From: Rubripirellula sp. | GTDB lineage: Bacteria > Planctomycetota > Planctomycetia > Pirellulales > Pirellulaceae | Length of the DNA stretch: 35,377 nucleotides | Assembly (NCBI GenBank): GCA_029245125.1 | Contig: JAQWPZ010000031.1 | Span: 1 to 35,377 of the forward strand | Direction: 5' to 3' | Shown here: positions 1-7,762 of the stretch, piece after piece | Layout: every line of letters begins with the position of its first letter | Position numbering within the stretch: position 1 is the stretch's first letter | Notes under the pieces: model-generated | What the model saw: only the letters and a program-made list of their open reading frames with translations | Database searches by the model: none | What the model was told of the DNA's origin: nothing | Translations under genes and position numbers: made by a program

Positions 1-2793
1 AGCCAGTCACAGCTGCCCGATGGGTTCGAGCAGCGAGCAACGGAGTCGTCGGAGGGATGTTGGGTTACCGGCGACGATCGTGAATCGATGTTGGCAAATC
101 TGGCCGAGCAGTTCGCTCAGGCTCGCCAATCGGCCGGTGAACAGGACAAATCGGCCAGTGAACAGGACGAATCGGCCAGTGAACAGGACAAATCGGCCAG
201 TGAATTGGGGCAGCACCCTTTGCTCAGCCTTGACCCGGGGTTTAGCCAACCTGCTTCGCGTTTGCAGGGAGAGGAGCGATCGATCGGCGTGGAAGATTTC
301 TACGCTGCCGGCTATGTCGCTTTGCAGGTGCAGGTGATGACTCGTCGGCTGCGGTACACCAGCAATCTGGACGAAATCCACTTGCAGACCCGACTGGTGG
401 CGGCAGCCAAGGCTTTTGTCGACGGTAACGGGCAAGCGGCAATCGAAGCGCTACACGATGTATTCGATAGCTTGGCAGAGGAGCGTGATCACTATTTTTC
501 GTCCGACCCGCATCTGATTGACCTCCACCTTTGCGTGGGGTCGACTGTCGATGCCTTGCTCGATTCGGTCGCTGACCGGGTAGCAGAAAGTGCCCCCGCA
601 GAGTCGGTGGTGAATGAAGCGGCTGCCCCGCCAACCCCCGATCCTGTGCTGGCGACCCCATTCAATGTGCTGATTGACGCCGAAACCGCGGTGGCGTTGG
701 CTGAAAGTTCCCACCCGCAGCGCGAGTCATTTTGTCGCGCGGTGGTCGATGGTCATGTCGGTTGGGCCGGCGGCGGACCGACTGGCGATGTCTGTTTGGA
801 TGCGATGACCCTCGCCGAAGCCGAGCGAGTGTTTGTGGATGCCTGGCACTGCACCGCTGATGCAGTGGGAACACCTCCTGCGGTTTATGGTCGCTTCCGT
901 GGCACGACGCCCGCCGATCTGACTCGCACGTTAGCGACACTTGGTTACCGCGGCGTGATTCCTTTGGATTTTGCCAGCGGAACCGGCTACGGCGATGAGG
1001 CCAAGGTCATCATGCAAGCGGCGGGTGTCGAAATGGAAGCGTTGACGTCCAAGCCGCTCGATGCGGCCAGTGATGCGACCTTCTTGACGCTGGGAATCAA
1101 GCTGGGCGAGGCAATCGATAGTGGTGAAATCGCGACCGGTTTATTGGCACACTGGCCAGGCAAAACCTGTGCAGCCTTTGACGACTTGCGTTGTGCGGCT
1201 TCCTGGAGTCTGGTGCTGGGGAAATTCTGGAAACTCGACGATTACTTCACCGCCGGTGAACATCCCTACCATCACGCCGCGACGCAATCAGGTTCGACTG
1301 ACTCGCATGAGTTGCTGGAACGGTGTGTTGAACAGCATTTGTCGAACCCGATCTCGACCCTGGCCGATGCGTTTCGATCCAACGTCATCGAGGAACAGCA
1401 ACAAGTGCTCGCCGGCATGACCCAATTGGTTACCGGGCAGTCTGCCACTGGTGATGTGGCCGATGCAGAAGTAGCGTCAGGATTTGCGACGGCGATCGGC
1501 GGCAAACCAGTCGCGGGTGATCGAGCTGCGGCCGATGCCATGCTGGTAATCAATCCGCACGTCAGCGGTGTTCGTCATGGAGTGTTGTTTTGCGGAAACT
1601 CGCCCGCCGAATCGAAGCACTTGTTTGCCGCTTCTCAAGAAGGCGGGCAGTGTACCGCGACGGTCGATATCCCCGGTTGCGGATTCGTGACTGTGCAGGG
1701 CAGAGCAAAAGGATCGCAAAGTTCGTTGACGGGATTGATCCAAAAGAAACTGCTCGGTGGCCCGAAGGCCATTGCCGAGGTGGATGGATTAAAAAATGAA
1801 TTCATGGAAGTCGCGATCAGTCAACAATCGGGTGGGCTGGCGGGTGTTTACAGTGGCGGCGGTCGTGGCAACCGAATGTCGCTGCGTTTGATTCGTTCCC
1901 GGCAGGGGTTGGAAACGGCTGATGAAACGGTGATGAAGTGTGAGAGTTTTTCGGCCTCGAACTCTGGCTCGGCTGCCGGCCAAATTGAAACGTCTGGTTC
2001 GATTGAGGATGCCAAGAGTGGCTCGGTCTTGGCGACTTTTCGGTTGACCTACACGCTGAGACGCGGCAGTCGAATGCTGCAGATCGCTGGCGAAGTGGTT
2101 CCCACCGCTCCGATCACCGGTTCGCCGTGGAGTGAGTATTTAGCGGCACGTATTGCCGTTGCCACCGAGTCGGCGATTTGTCGTTCTTTGGTTCGAGACA
2201 AAGTGCATCGTGCCCATGGTCGGCGAATTGTTGCTCCGCTGGGCGTCGTGATCGACGAAGCCGAACGGCAGACATTGGTGACTGGCTCGGGACTCGCTTT
2301 TTTTCGGCGGGTCGGGGAACGCTTTGTTGATTCGTTACTGCAGGTGGAAAACGAATCTTGTCAGCGTTTCGTGTTGAACCTTGGGTTCGATGTGCCGAAC
2401 GCTGTCGCAACGGCCCGCGCTTTGATTGCCCCACCGCTGGACGTGGCGGTCGACAAAAATCATGCGGCTGCCGAGATCGGATGGATTGTTCACGCCAGTT
2501 CGAAGGATCTTGTACTGACCACTCTGCATGTCGCGCGACGCCGTGACGGGAAGCTGGCGGCCATTGTTCGGGTGATTCAGACAAAGCCCCAAACCATCAA
2601 ACCGACACTCCGTTTCTTTCGGGATGTCGAATTCGCGATGACGATCCAAGGAAGTGATGAATCGGCGCTCGAAGAACCGCTTCCAAGTGGCGATGAAAAC
2701 ACGGCGGCTTTGGACTGTAAGGGAGACGCAGTGACCGTCCCGATGGGGAGTCATGCTGTGGCCGATTTGTTGGTCGTGTTTGTAGGCGACTGA
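1..2793 (+). CDS. GH38-like (alpha-mannosidase-type) protein, 5' end outside window
   Basis: The reading frame is open from base 1 through an internal ATG at 88 to the TGA at 2791-2793, so the gene is truncated by the window edge; the ATG at 88 is probably not the start. Numbered from that ATG, residues about 190-430 look like a glycoside hydrolase 38/57-type barrel: a GG(P) segment followed by an alanine/glutamate-rich helix, YGRFRGTTPADL, LGYRGVIPLDF and AHWPG. Residues about 550-870 look like the beta-sandwich half of GH38 enzymes, with the line GLKNEFMEVAIS, then GG and a GRGNRMS segment. No signal peptide can be judged because the N-terminus is missing. The likely role is sugar cleavage or a degenerate relative; I cannot confirm the catalytic acids. 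The family call rests on remembered motif style only. A polar 7-residue repeat sits near the visible N-terminal part. Confidence 0.5.
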   Translation, partial: SQSQLPDGFEQRATESSEGCWVTGDDRESMLANLAEQFAQARQSAGEQDKSASEQDESASEQDKSASELGQHPLLSLDPGFSQPASRLQGEERSIGVEDFYAAGYVALQVQVMTRRLRYTSNLDEIHLQTRLVAAAKAFVDGNGQAAIEALHDVFDSLAEERDHYFSSDPHLIDLHLCVGSTVDALLDSVADRVAESAPAESVVNEAAAPPTPDPVLATPFNVLIDAETAVALAESSHPQRESFCRAVVDGHVGWAGGGPTGDVCLDAMTLAEAERVFVDAWHCTADAVGTPPAVYGRFRGTTPADLTRTLATLGYRGVIPLDFASGTGYGDEAKVIMQAAGVEMEALTSKPLDAASDATFLTLGIKLGEAIDSGEIATGLLAHWPGKTCAAFDDLRCAASWSLVLGKFWKLDDYFTAGEHPYHHAATQSGSTDSHELLERCVEQHLSNPISTLADAFRSNVIEEQQQVLAGMTQLVTGQSATGDVADAEVASGFATAIGGKPVAGDRAAADAMLVINPHVSGVRHGVLFCGNSPAESKHLFAASQEGGQCTATVDIPGCGFVTVQGRAKGSQSSLTGLIQKKLLGGPKAIAEVDGLKNEFMEVAISQQSGGLAGVYSGGGRGNRMSLRLIRSRQGLETADETVMKCESFSASNSGSAAGQIETSGSIEDAKSGSVLATFRLTYTLRRGSRMLQIAGEVVPTAPITGSPWSEYLAARIAVATESAICRSLVRDKVHRAHGRRIVAPLGVVIDEAERQTLVTGSGLAFFRRVGERFVDSLLQVENESCQRFVLNLGFDVPNAVATARALIAPPLDVAVDKNHAAAEIGWIVHASSKDLVLTTLHVARRRDGKLAAIVRVIQTKPQTIKPTLRFFRDVEFAMTIQGSDESALEEPLPSGDENTAALDCKGDAVTVPMGSHAVADLLVVFVGD
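128..211 (+). repeat. 21-bp in-frame tandem repeat (about 4 copies)
   Basis: Four consecutive 21-bp units start at 128, 149, 170 and 191 (the last degenerates after AATCGGCCAGTGAA). In the coding frame they give a 7-residue unit of the form KSASEQD/ESASEQD. The unit length is a multiple of three, so copy-number changes would keep the frame. Confidence 0.9.
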
Positions 2794-3158
2794 ATCGTGT
2801 TTGCGGGAAGGGTGTCAGGGTGGGATAAATTGAGCCAGTGCTCGATTCGTGCGTCACCGCACCACTTCCCTCAACCAATGCTTTGTAAGAGCTGGCCCAC
2901 TGCTTGGGAGAAAACTGGCCCACTGCTTGGGCGGGATCTTTGGACCTGCCTCGGTAGCACTGATCTTTTCTCTGTTTGGAGCCTGCCCGCTCCCTGTGTC
3001 AATTTATGTGGTCTACTTCGATTGGGGCGGTTCAGTGGTCTGAGGTTTCCCCGCGGTCGCTGTTTTCACCAGCGTCGTCAGTCACTACATCCGCCGTGCT
3101 GGTGATCTTGTCCCGCAAGTGATCTCGATTCGTTGACGTTTTGTGCTAGTGTGGTTGC
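2794..3158. other. Spacer between GH38-like gene and kinase, with a 17-bp direct repeat
   Basis: I see no convincing gene in these 365 bases. The only clear structure is a 17-bp direct repeat, CTGGCCCACTGCTTGGG, at 2892-2908 and 2915-2931 (period 23). Just before the kinase start there is an extended -10-like TGCTAGTGT (3144-3152) only six bases from the ATG and no Shine-Dalgarno sequence, which would fit a leaderless kinase transcript; this is an inference. Confidence 0.5.
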
Positions 3159-4457
3159 ATGTCTGCGAGTAAAGCCAATCCGAAACTGCCTCTCCGCAAA
3201 GCGCTGCTGCGGAGCAATCTGATCCAAGCCTCCGAGTACGATGCGGTCGTTCAAGAACTTGGTAGTGCTGACGAATCACGCGTGGTCAAGGCCTTGGTCG
3301 ATCATGGCATTTTGACCGAGTACCAGATCCAGCAATTGCGGGCTGGTCGCAGCAAGCTGAGGCTTGGTCCCTACTTGATCACCGACTATATCGGGCAGGG
3401 TGGGATGGGTCGTGTTTTTAAAGGTGTGCACGATGTGATGGGGCGGCAATGTGCCGTCAAAGTCCTCCCGCTCGAAAAGTCGACAAGTGAATCACGGCAG
3501 AGTTTTCGGCGTGAAATTCGGATGCAGGCCGAATTGGATAGCCCCTATTTGGTGCGAGCTTTTGATGCCGGGGTGGATGGGAAGGTTCACTACTTAGTGA
3601 CCGAGTATGTGCCGGGCTACGATCTTCGTCGCCTGATCAAGAACAGCGGGCCGTTGTCGATGAACGATGCCGCTCTGATTATCTCGCAGGCCGCAATGGG
3701 GCTGCAGTACGCCCATGAACTCGGCCTCGTTCACCGAGATGTTAAACCGGGAAACATCTTGGTGACGCCCGATGGGCAGGCCAAAGTTTCGGATATCGGC
3801 TTAGCTTCCTGGACGATGGGTGTTGATCCCGACCCCCGGGCGGGAAAACTGGTCGGGACGGCGGACTACCTTTCGCCGGAGCAAATTCGTGATTCAACGC
3901 AAGTTGGACCGCTGTCGGATATTTACTCGCTCGGATGCACCCTCTACTACACGGTCACCGGCAAAGTTCCCTTTCCGGGGGGCGATTCGCTATCAAAGTG
4001 CAAGCGGCATCGTGAGCAAACTCCGTATCATCCCAGTCGGTTCGTCCCAGAGCTGTCGGAGGAGTTTGTTGATCTGATCGCCGATATGATGGAGAAAGAC
4101 CCCAGTCGGCGAGTTCAGACCGCCGCTGAGGTGGCTGAGCGATTGGAACCGTGGGCAGCGGCGGCAACCGAAATCATCGAAGTGCCGCCGGGACGCCAAG
4201 CCTGGACACCCCCACCGCCACCGAGCGATCCTTCCAAAATCCGCGATTTCGAGTTTGCTGATCTGCCCGTTGCCGAGGCATTCTCGAGTGGGCTCAGCGG
4301 TGAACCACTGTCCGTACCGCAGCCCCCCGAGGATTGGGAGGCCGGTGCTTCGCGCAGTCGGCAAATTATGCCTGTTGCGATCGCCCTGGCGGTCGCGATT
4401 CCGATCAGTTTGTTGGTCGGAGCGGTGATCGGATTCTTGGTCCGCGGAGCCGGCTGA
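3159..4457 (+). CDS. Membrane-anchored Hanks-type serine/threonine protein kinase
   Basis: Transfers phosphate from ATP to Ser/Thr of target proteins; a cytoplasmic kinase domain is held at the membrane by a C-terminal anchor. Residues 1-70 form a helical N-terminal region (LRKALLRSNLI, then ILTEYQIQQL) often seen before planctomycete kinases. The kinase domain spans about 72-335: glycine loop GQGGMG 79-84, catalytic Lys101, alpha-C Glu119, HRD 192-194 with Lys196 and Asn199, magnesium-binding Asp212 in SDIG (DIG instead of DFG), GTADYLSPEQ 233-242, and SDIYSLG 253-259. A proline-rich linker (351-356) leads to one membrane helix at about 403-428 and a short tail, so there is no periplasmic sensor domain. 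All catalytic residues are present, so it should be active. Start at ATG 3159, without a visible ribosome-binding site. The substrate is unknown; the neighbours (HU protein, GH38-like protein) do not reveal it. Confidence 0.93.
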   Translation: MSASKANPKLPLRKALLRSNLIQASEYDAVVQELGSADESRVVKALVDHGILTEYQIQQLRAGRSKLRLGPYLITDYIGQGGMGRVFKGVHDVMGRQCAVKVLPLEKSTSESRQSFRREIRMQAELDSPYLVRAFDAGVDGKVHYLVTEYVPGYDLRRLIKNSGPLSMNDAALIISQAAMGLQYAHELGLVHRDVKPGNILVTPDGQAKVSDIGLASWTMGVDPDPRAGKLVGTADYLSPEQIRDSTQVGPLSDIYSLGCTLYYTVTGKVPFPGGDSLSKCKRHREQTPYHPSRFVPELSEEFVDLIADMMEKDPSRRVQTAAEVAERLEPWAAAATEIIEVPPGRQAWTPPPPPSDPSKIRDFEFADLPVAEAFSSGLSGEPLSVPQPPEDWEAGASRSRQIMPVAIALAVAIPISLLVGAVIGFLVRGAG

Positions 4458-4929
4458 AACGCGAAGATGTCCAAGCTCGCGAAGTTAATTTCTTTCGGGC
4501 CGTTGGCTGTGACCAGGTAGCCCGGTTCCTCAAACCGCCGGGTTAAATCTGGCGGGTGACGAAATCAACCCGGTTCGTTTGGCCGATCTGCTCCATGATG
4601 GGGCTTTTTCAAACGCAGCCGGTTTGCGGAGGGTCGCAGCACGGCTGGGGATTGTTTTTCTGGCGGTCAGGTGCCGTTTCTGGTGGGAAAAACCAGCGAT
4701 TCGGCAATAACTTTTTCCGGATTGTGCCGATTGGTTCAAGGTTGACGATTAGGGCGGACGATAACGACGAGGTGACCGAAAGGCTGCTGTTGTAGCCCTG
4801 TCACCTTGATGTGTCAGGATCTTGACGACCCGAAGCGGGCCACCTAGACTCTCCCGAGTGGTAAGTTGAAAGTGGCAAAGGGTTTACAACGATCGAAAAG
4901 CACGCATTTCGGTGCCGCGGGGAGTCAGA
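4458..4929. other. Spacer between kinase and HU gene
   Basis: No gene is supported in these 472 bases. Near the kinase end there is a weak hairpin (CGGTT 4523-4527 pairing with AACCG 4533-4537) without a T-run. The downstream part contains the HU promoter listed separately. Confidence 0.4.
4822..4850 (+). promoter_or_regulatory. Sigma70-type promoter of the HU-lipoprotein operon
   Basis: TTGACG at 4822-4827 and TAGACT at 4845-4850 are separated by exactly 17 bases. Transcription would start near 4857, giving a leader of about 70 bases before the HU start at 4930. Confidence 0.6.
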
Positions 4930-5349
4930 GTGACCAAAAAAGACATCGTGAGAACGATCTCGGAAGAGGTTGGGCTGACTCAGCAGCATACGAAGGAAAT
5001 CGTCCAAAAGACGTTTGACGCGATTATCGATTCCTTGGTACGAGAAGGACGGATTGAACTCCGGAATTTTGGTGTGTTCGAGGTGAAACCTCGGGCTGCC
5101 CGAAAGGCTCGAAACCCGCGAACCGGCGAGCAGGTTAATGTTCCACGCAAACACGTGGTGACCTTCAAACCGGGGAAATATATGGAAGCCAAAGTCCGAG
5201 ATTTGGACGAGGCGGAAGAGCATCGGATTGCCGATGCAAAATCGAAACCCGAATCCAAACAACCAAGCGGAAACCCCAGCGACAATCTGCCGAAAACCGA
5301 TTCCCCTAGTGGGCGTTGGGATACAAGCGGACGTTGGAATACCGATTGA
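4930..5349 (+). CDS. HU/IHF-family DNA-binding protein with hydrophilic C-terminal tail
   Basis: A nucleoid-associated protein that binds and bends DNA as a dimer. With the GTG start at 4930 it has 139 residues. Residues 1-94 are a full HU fold: MTKKDIV start, the helical dimerisation part, [12 protein letters not shown] 41-52, and the beta-arm with [12 protein letters not shown] (61-72), where Pro63 matches the DNA-intercalating proline of HU. Residues about 95-139 are an added polar tail rich in Lys, Ser, Pro and Asp that ordinary 90-residue HU proteins lack. I chose GTG 4930 over the in-frame GTG at 4912 because GGGGAG lies at the right distance and the protein then begins like the family. 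It is followed after 35 bases by a small lipoprotein gene, so the two are probably one operon from the promoter at 4822. Confidence 0.93.
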   Translation: MTKKDIVRTISEEVGLTQQHTKEIVQKTFDAIIDSLVREGRIELRNFGVFEVKPRAARKARNPRTGEQVNVPRKHVVTFKPGKYMEAKVRDLDEAEEHRIADAKSKPESKQPSGNPSDNLPKTDSPSGRWDTSGRWNTD

Positions 5350-5384
5350 ACTCACCACGCGAATCGTTCACGGAGGAACGCTCG

Positions 5385-5603
5385 ATGAGACGTCTCATTC
5401 GACTCACTTTGTTGGCAGCATGCCTCACCACCACCGTCGGTTGCTTCGTCCCAATCTACTCCGCACGCCCAGAGCGCCGCGTCCAGCAATTGCTGTACAC
5501 GTCGGAAGATCTGCGGTCGGTTGTGGATGAATGGGAACGTTTCTGGTTCCTAGATCACCCTAGCCACATGACTCCGATCCGAACCCACGGCGGAATTCTG
5601 TAA
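5385..5603 (+). CDS. Small putative lipoprotein
   Basis: Seventy-two residues. The N-terminus is a classic lipoprotein signal: MRRLIR, a hydrophobic stretch, then TTVGC with the cysteine at residue 20. The mature part is short, basic and aromatic (RRVQQLLYTSEDLRSVVDEW, then FWFLDHPSHMTP). The start is fixed by the strong ribosome-binding site GGAGGAA at 5372-5377; a longer frame opens at 5316 but would put 23 residues ahead of the signal. It lies 35 bases behind the HU gene and just before an intrinsic terminator. The function is unknown; such small lipoproteins may stabilise the envelope, but nothing here proves that. Confidence 0.8.
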   Translation: MRRLIRLTLLAACLTTTVGCFVPIYSARPERRVQQLLYTSEDLRSVVDEWERFWFLDHPSHMTPIRTHGGIL

Positions 5604-5604
5604 G

Positions 5605-5625
5605 CTCGTTGCAAACGAGTTTTTT
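5605..5625 (+). terminator. Intrinsic terminator after the HU-lipoprotein operon
   Basis: CTCGTT (5605-5610) pairs with AACGAG (5614-5619) around a 3-base loop and is followed at once by six T (5620-5625). It begins two bases after the lipoprotein stop codon. Confidence 0.75.
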
Positions 5626-5754
5626 GAAAGCTCTTGCGAGCGGTTCGCGATCGTGATTCAGCATTAGCGAAGTCGCCATAGACCTTTGTGGCTAGGCGAC
5701 TCCGCTGGGGTGTGTTCGGAAACGGTGCGTCCCGCTTGGATGCTGCTCTGGCAA

Positions 5755-5800
5755 TTGCGCTCTGGCAGTCGTTCCCGTTGCGCTCTGGCAGTAATTCCCG
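5755..5800. repeat. 23-bp tandem repeat in spacer
   Basis: Two copies of a 23-bp unit beginning TTGCGCTCTGGCAGT start at 5755 and 5778, differing at two positions, with a partial third beginning at 5801. The surrounding 300 bases (5604-5904), between two convergent genes, hold no gene I can support. Confidence 0.75.
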
Positions 5801-5904
5801 TTGCGATGCTGCGATCGGTCACGTTTGATTGAGGCGTTCGGTTCACCGCTGCGCTTGCGGACTTGGCTTCGTGAAGAAGTGGATTGGGACTCTTTCCGAC
5901 TTCA

Positions 5905-7020
5905 TCACTGCAGCGGCAAATCTCTCTGCTCGGTGGCTGTGACGCGACGCAGCACCGTTTCGTATTGGTCGACCATCGATTCCCATGAGAATCGTTCGGC
6001 CACATCGACGGCGGTTCGACCGAGCTCTTCTCGTTCTGCTTTTTCATCGATCAATCGCCGCAGCCCGTCGGAGAGTGCGGTGACCTCGTTGGGGACGAGT
6101 AGCCCCTGGTGTTCGTTTTGGATTACGGCTCGCGGTCCACTTTCGCAATCGACGGCGACACAAGGGACTCCCATTGCCATCGCTTCTAGCAGCGCCGACG
6201 GAAATCCTTCGTAGCGGCTTGGCAGTGCGAACAGCGTTGCCGCACCCAATTCTTCCCAAACCGGCATCACCCATCCAGGAAGCGAGACCCGCTCGGTCAA
6301 ACCCATCGCGGTGATTTGTTGTTGCAGTGCCTCACGCTGCGATCCTTCGCCCAGGATGCGGAGCGTCCAATCAGGGTGAGAACCGGCGAGCGAATGAAAA
6401 GCTTCGATCAATCGATCGAATCCCTTTTCGGGTTCAAGTCTTCCCACGCCTAGGATGCGGCGATGGTCACAAGCCGCCGCTCGATCTGATTGAAACGGCG
6501 GACGATCGACAGCGGATGGAATCACGCTCACGTCGACCTTCAACCGCTGTCGCAAATGATTTGCTGACGTATCGGTCAGTGCAACGATTGCAGTTGCCTG
6601 CCGGTAGGTTCGGTTGCGGAGTTGTTCCCAAAGAAATCCGAGGCGTTGCTGGGCGGGATCACTTCGCTCGCTGACCACGACCGGGATTGCCAACGGGCGA
6701 GCGGCCATCAGTGTCAGGATATTGGTGCGATCACAAAAGGACAAAATTACGTCGGGTGCCAATTCCCGCAGCGTGGTACGCATTTGCGAGACTCGCATTT
6801 GCGTGTTCCGAACCTTTTGAATGATGTGGTGGCTATCGGCCATGAGATTCAGGTGTCGCACCTGCACGCGGGCGTCGAGTTCGTGATTCGCTTTCGTGCC
6901 GTCGTCGAGCATGACGAGGGTCACGGCGTGACCGCTCGACACCAATCGCGAGGCGAGCGATGCCAGCACTCGTTCCGCACCCCCACCATTGAGCGAATGG
7001 ATGACACATGCAATTTTCAC
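5905..7020 (-). CDS. Family 4 glycosyltransferase (GT-B fold)
   Basis: Transfers a sugar from a nucleotide-sugar donor to a lipid- or polysaccharide-linked acceptor at the cytoplasmic face of the membrane. The 371-residue protein has the N-terminal MKIACVIHSLNGGGAERVLA with the donor/acceptor glycine loop GGGAER (12-17), GRLEPEKGFDRLIEAF (193-208) at the start of the C-terminal Rossmann domain, and the GT4 signature around SRYEGFPSALLEA with Glu271 and Glu279 in the E-x7-E arrangement. The start is GTG at 7020; no good ribosome-binding site is visible. It stands alone, convergent with the HU operon. Donor and acceptor cannot be told from sequence; exopolysaccharide or lipid-linked oligosaccharide synthesis is the likely setting, and the nearby undecaprenyl-carrier genes fit that loosely. 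Confidence 0.92.
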   Translation of the reverse strand: MKIACVIHSLNGGGAERVLASLASRLVSSGHAVTLVMLDDGTKANHELDARVQVRHLNLMADSHHIIQKVRNTQMRVSQMRTTLRELAPDVILSFCDRTNILTLMAARPLAIPVVVSERSDPAQQRLGFLWEQLRNRTYRQATAIVALTDTSANHLRQRLKVDVSVIPSAVDRPPFQSDRAAACDHRRILGVGRLEPEKGFDRLIEAFHSLAGSHPDWTLRILGEGSQREALQQQITAMGLTERVSLPGWVMPVWEELGAATLFALPSRYEGFPSALLEAMAMGVPCVAVDCESGPRAVIQNEHQGLLVPNEVTALSDGLRRLIDEKAEREELGRTAVDVAERFSWESMVDQYETVLRRVTATEQRDLPLQ

Positions 7021-7061
7021 AGGGGATTGGCCATGCTGGAGGTGATTTCTGGGGGGGAAAC

Positions 7062-7090
7062 TTGAATCGGGCGAGAGTCGTGACTAGTGT
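7062..7090 (+). promoter_or_regulatory. Sigma70-like promoter for the secreted Tyr/Pro-rich protein
   Basis: TTGAAT (7062-7067), a 17-base spacer, then TAGTGT (7085-7090). This would give a leader of about 110 bases before the ATG at 7207. Confidence 0.5.
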
Positions 7091-7206
7091 AGGTTCGTCG
7101 CACGGGGGTGCTGCTGTCTGATGAGCCGTACTCTGAGAACCGGTCCGTGGTCGATCTTTTCATGCCGCGTCGTGGTTCGTTCTGCCGTGTCCTGCTGAGG
7201 TTTCCG

Positions 7207-7650
7207 ATGAAGAAATTCGTACTCGCCGCCGCCATGTTGTTGGCTGCGGTCCTAACTTCCAACACCGCTTCGGCTCAACAGCCCGGCTCGTATGGGTTCC
7301 TACCCTACGGATTCTACCAGCCGTATGGTGCTCAATATGGATCGAGTATTCGCAAGCCACCCTACTTTGCGACGAATCCACCGGTTTATTACGGCGCACG
7401 CCACTCTCGTCCGTACGGTTTGAGTCCTTTTGCTTCGCCGCCGATGGTCGTCGCACGAGATGATTATCGGAGCCGTTTGCGGCAGCAGTTTTTGCAGCCG
7501 CGCGTGCCCACCCCGGCACCGCTTTGCAATCCATATTGTGAAGGTGTTGGTGTTCCTGCCGTCGAGGAGATTGAGACACCGGCAGCGGAACTGGGTGCTG
7601 TGCGTATCAACCCGTTCACGCAGTCGGCTGCTCGGTTGGCAAACAAGTAG
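7207..7650 (+). CDS. Small secreted Tyr/Pro/Gly-rich protein
   Basis: A 147-residue protein with a clear Sec signal peptide: MKKFVLAAAMLLAAVLTS, then a likely cleavage after SNTASA (about residue 23). The mature part is rich in Tyr, Pro, Gly and Phe (GSYGFLPYGFYQPYGAQYG), then basic (YRSRLRQQFLQPR), with a short CNPYC pair of cysteines and an acidic stretch before the C-terminus. I recognise no domain. The start at ATG 7207 has GAGG just upstream and begins exactly with the signal peptide; an earlier in-frame start near 7108 would bury the signal. It may be an envelope or matrix protein; that is a guess from composition. Confidence 0.75.
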   Translation: MKKFVLAAAMLLAAVLTSNTASAQQPGSYGFLPYGFYQPYGAQYGSSIRKPPYFATNPPVYYGARHSRPYGLSPFASPPMVVARDDYRSRLRQQFLQPRVPTPAPLCNPYCEGVGVPAVEEIETPAAELGAVRINPFTQSAARLANK

Positions 7651-7712
7651 TCGGCGAAGAGCAACGAATGAAGGGCGGGGACGGCGAACCGCCAAGTTTC
7701 GTTGAGCCGACT
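7649..7712. terminator. Nested inverted repeat between convergent genes (possible bidirectional terminator)
   Basis: AGTCGG (7649-7654) pairs with CCGACT (7707-7712) and CAACGAA (7662-7668) with TTCGTTG (7698-7704), enclosing a GGCGG/CCGCC stem. It lies between the convergent secreted-protein and DUF368 genes. There is no T-run, so a terminator role is only likely from position. Confidence 0.4.
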
Positions 7713-7762
7713 CTTCGTTGAACTGCTGTGCGAGGATCAGGCTTAGGAAGTGCTGCGAGTGG

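Noticed and set aside
2797..3105. Open frame of about 100 codons after the GH38-like gene
   Set aside because: Cys/Trp/Pro-rich noise with no domain or start signal; it includes the 17-bp direct repeat.
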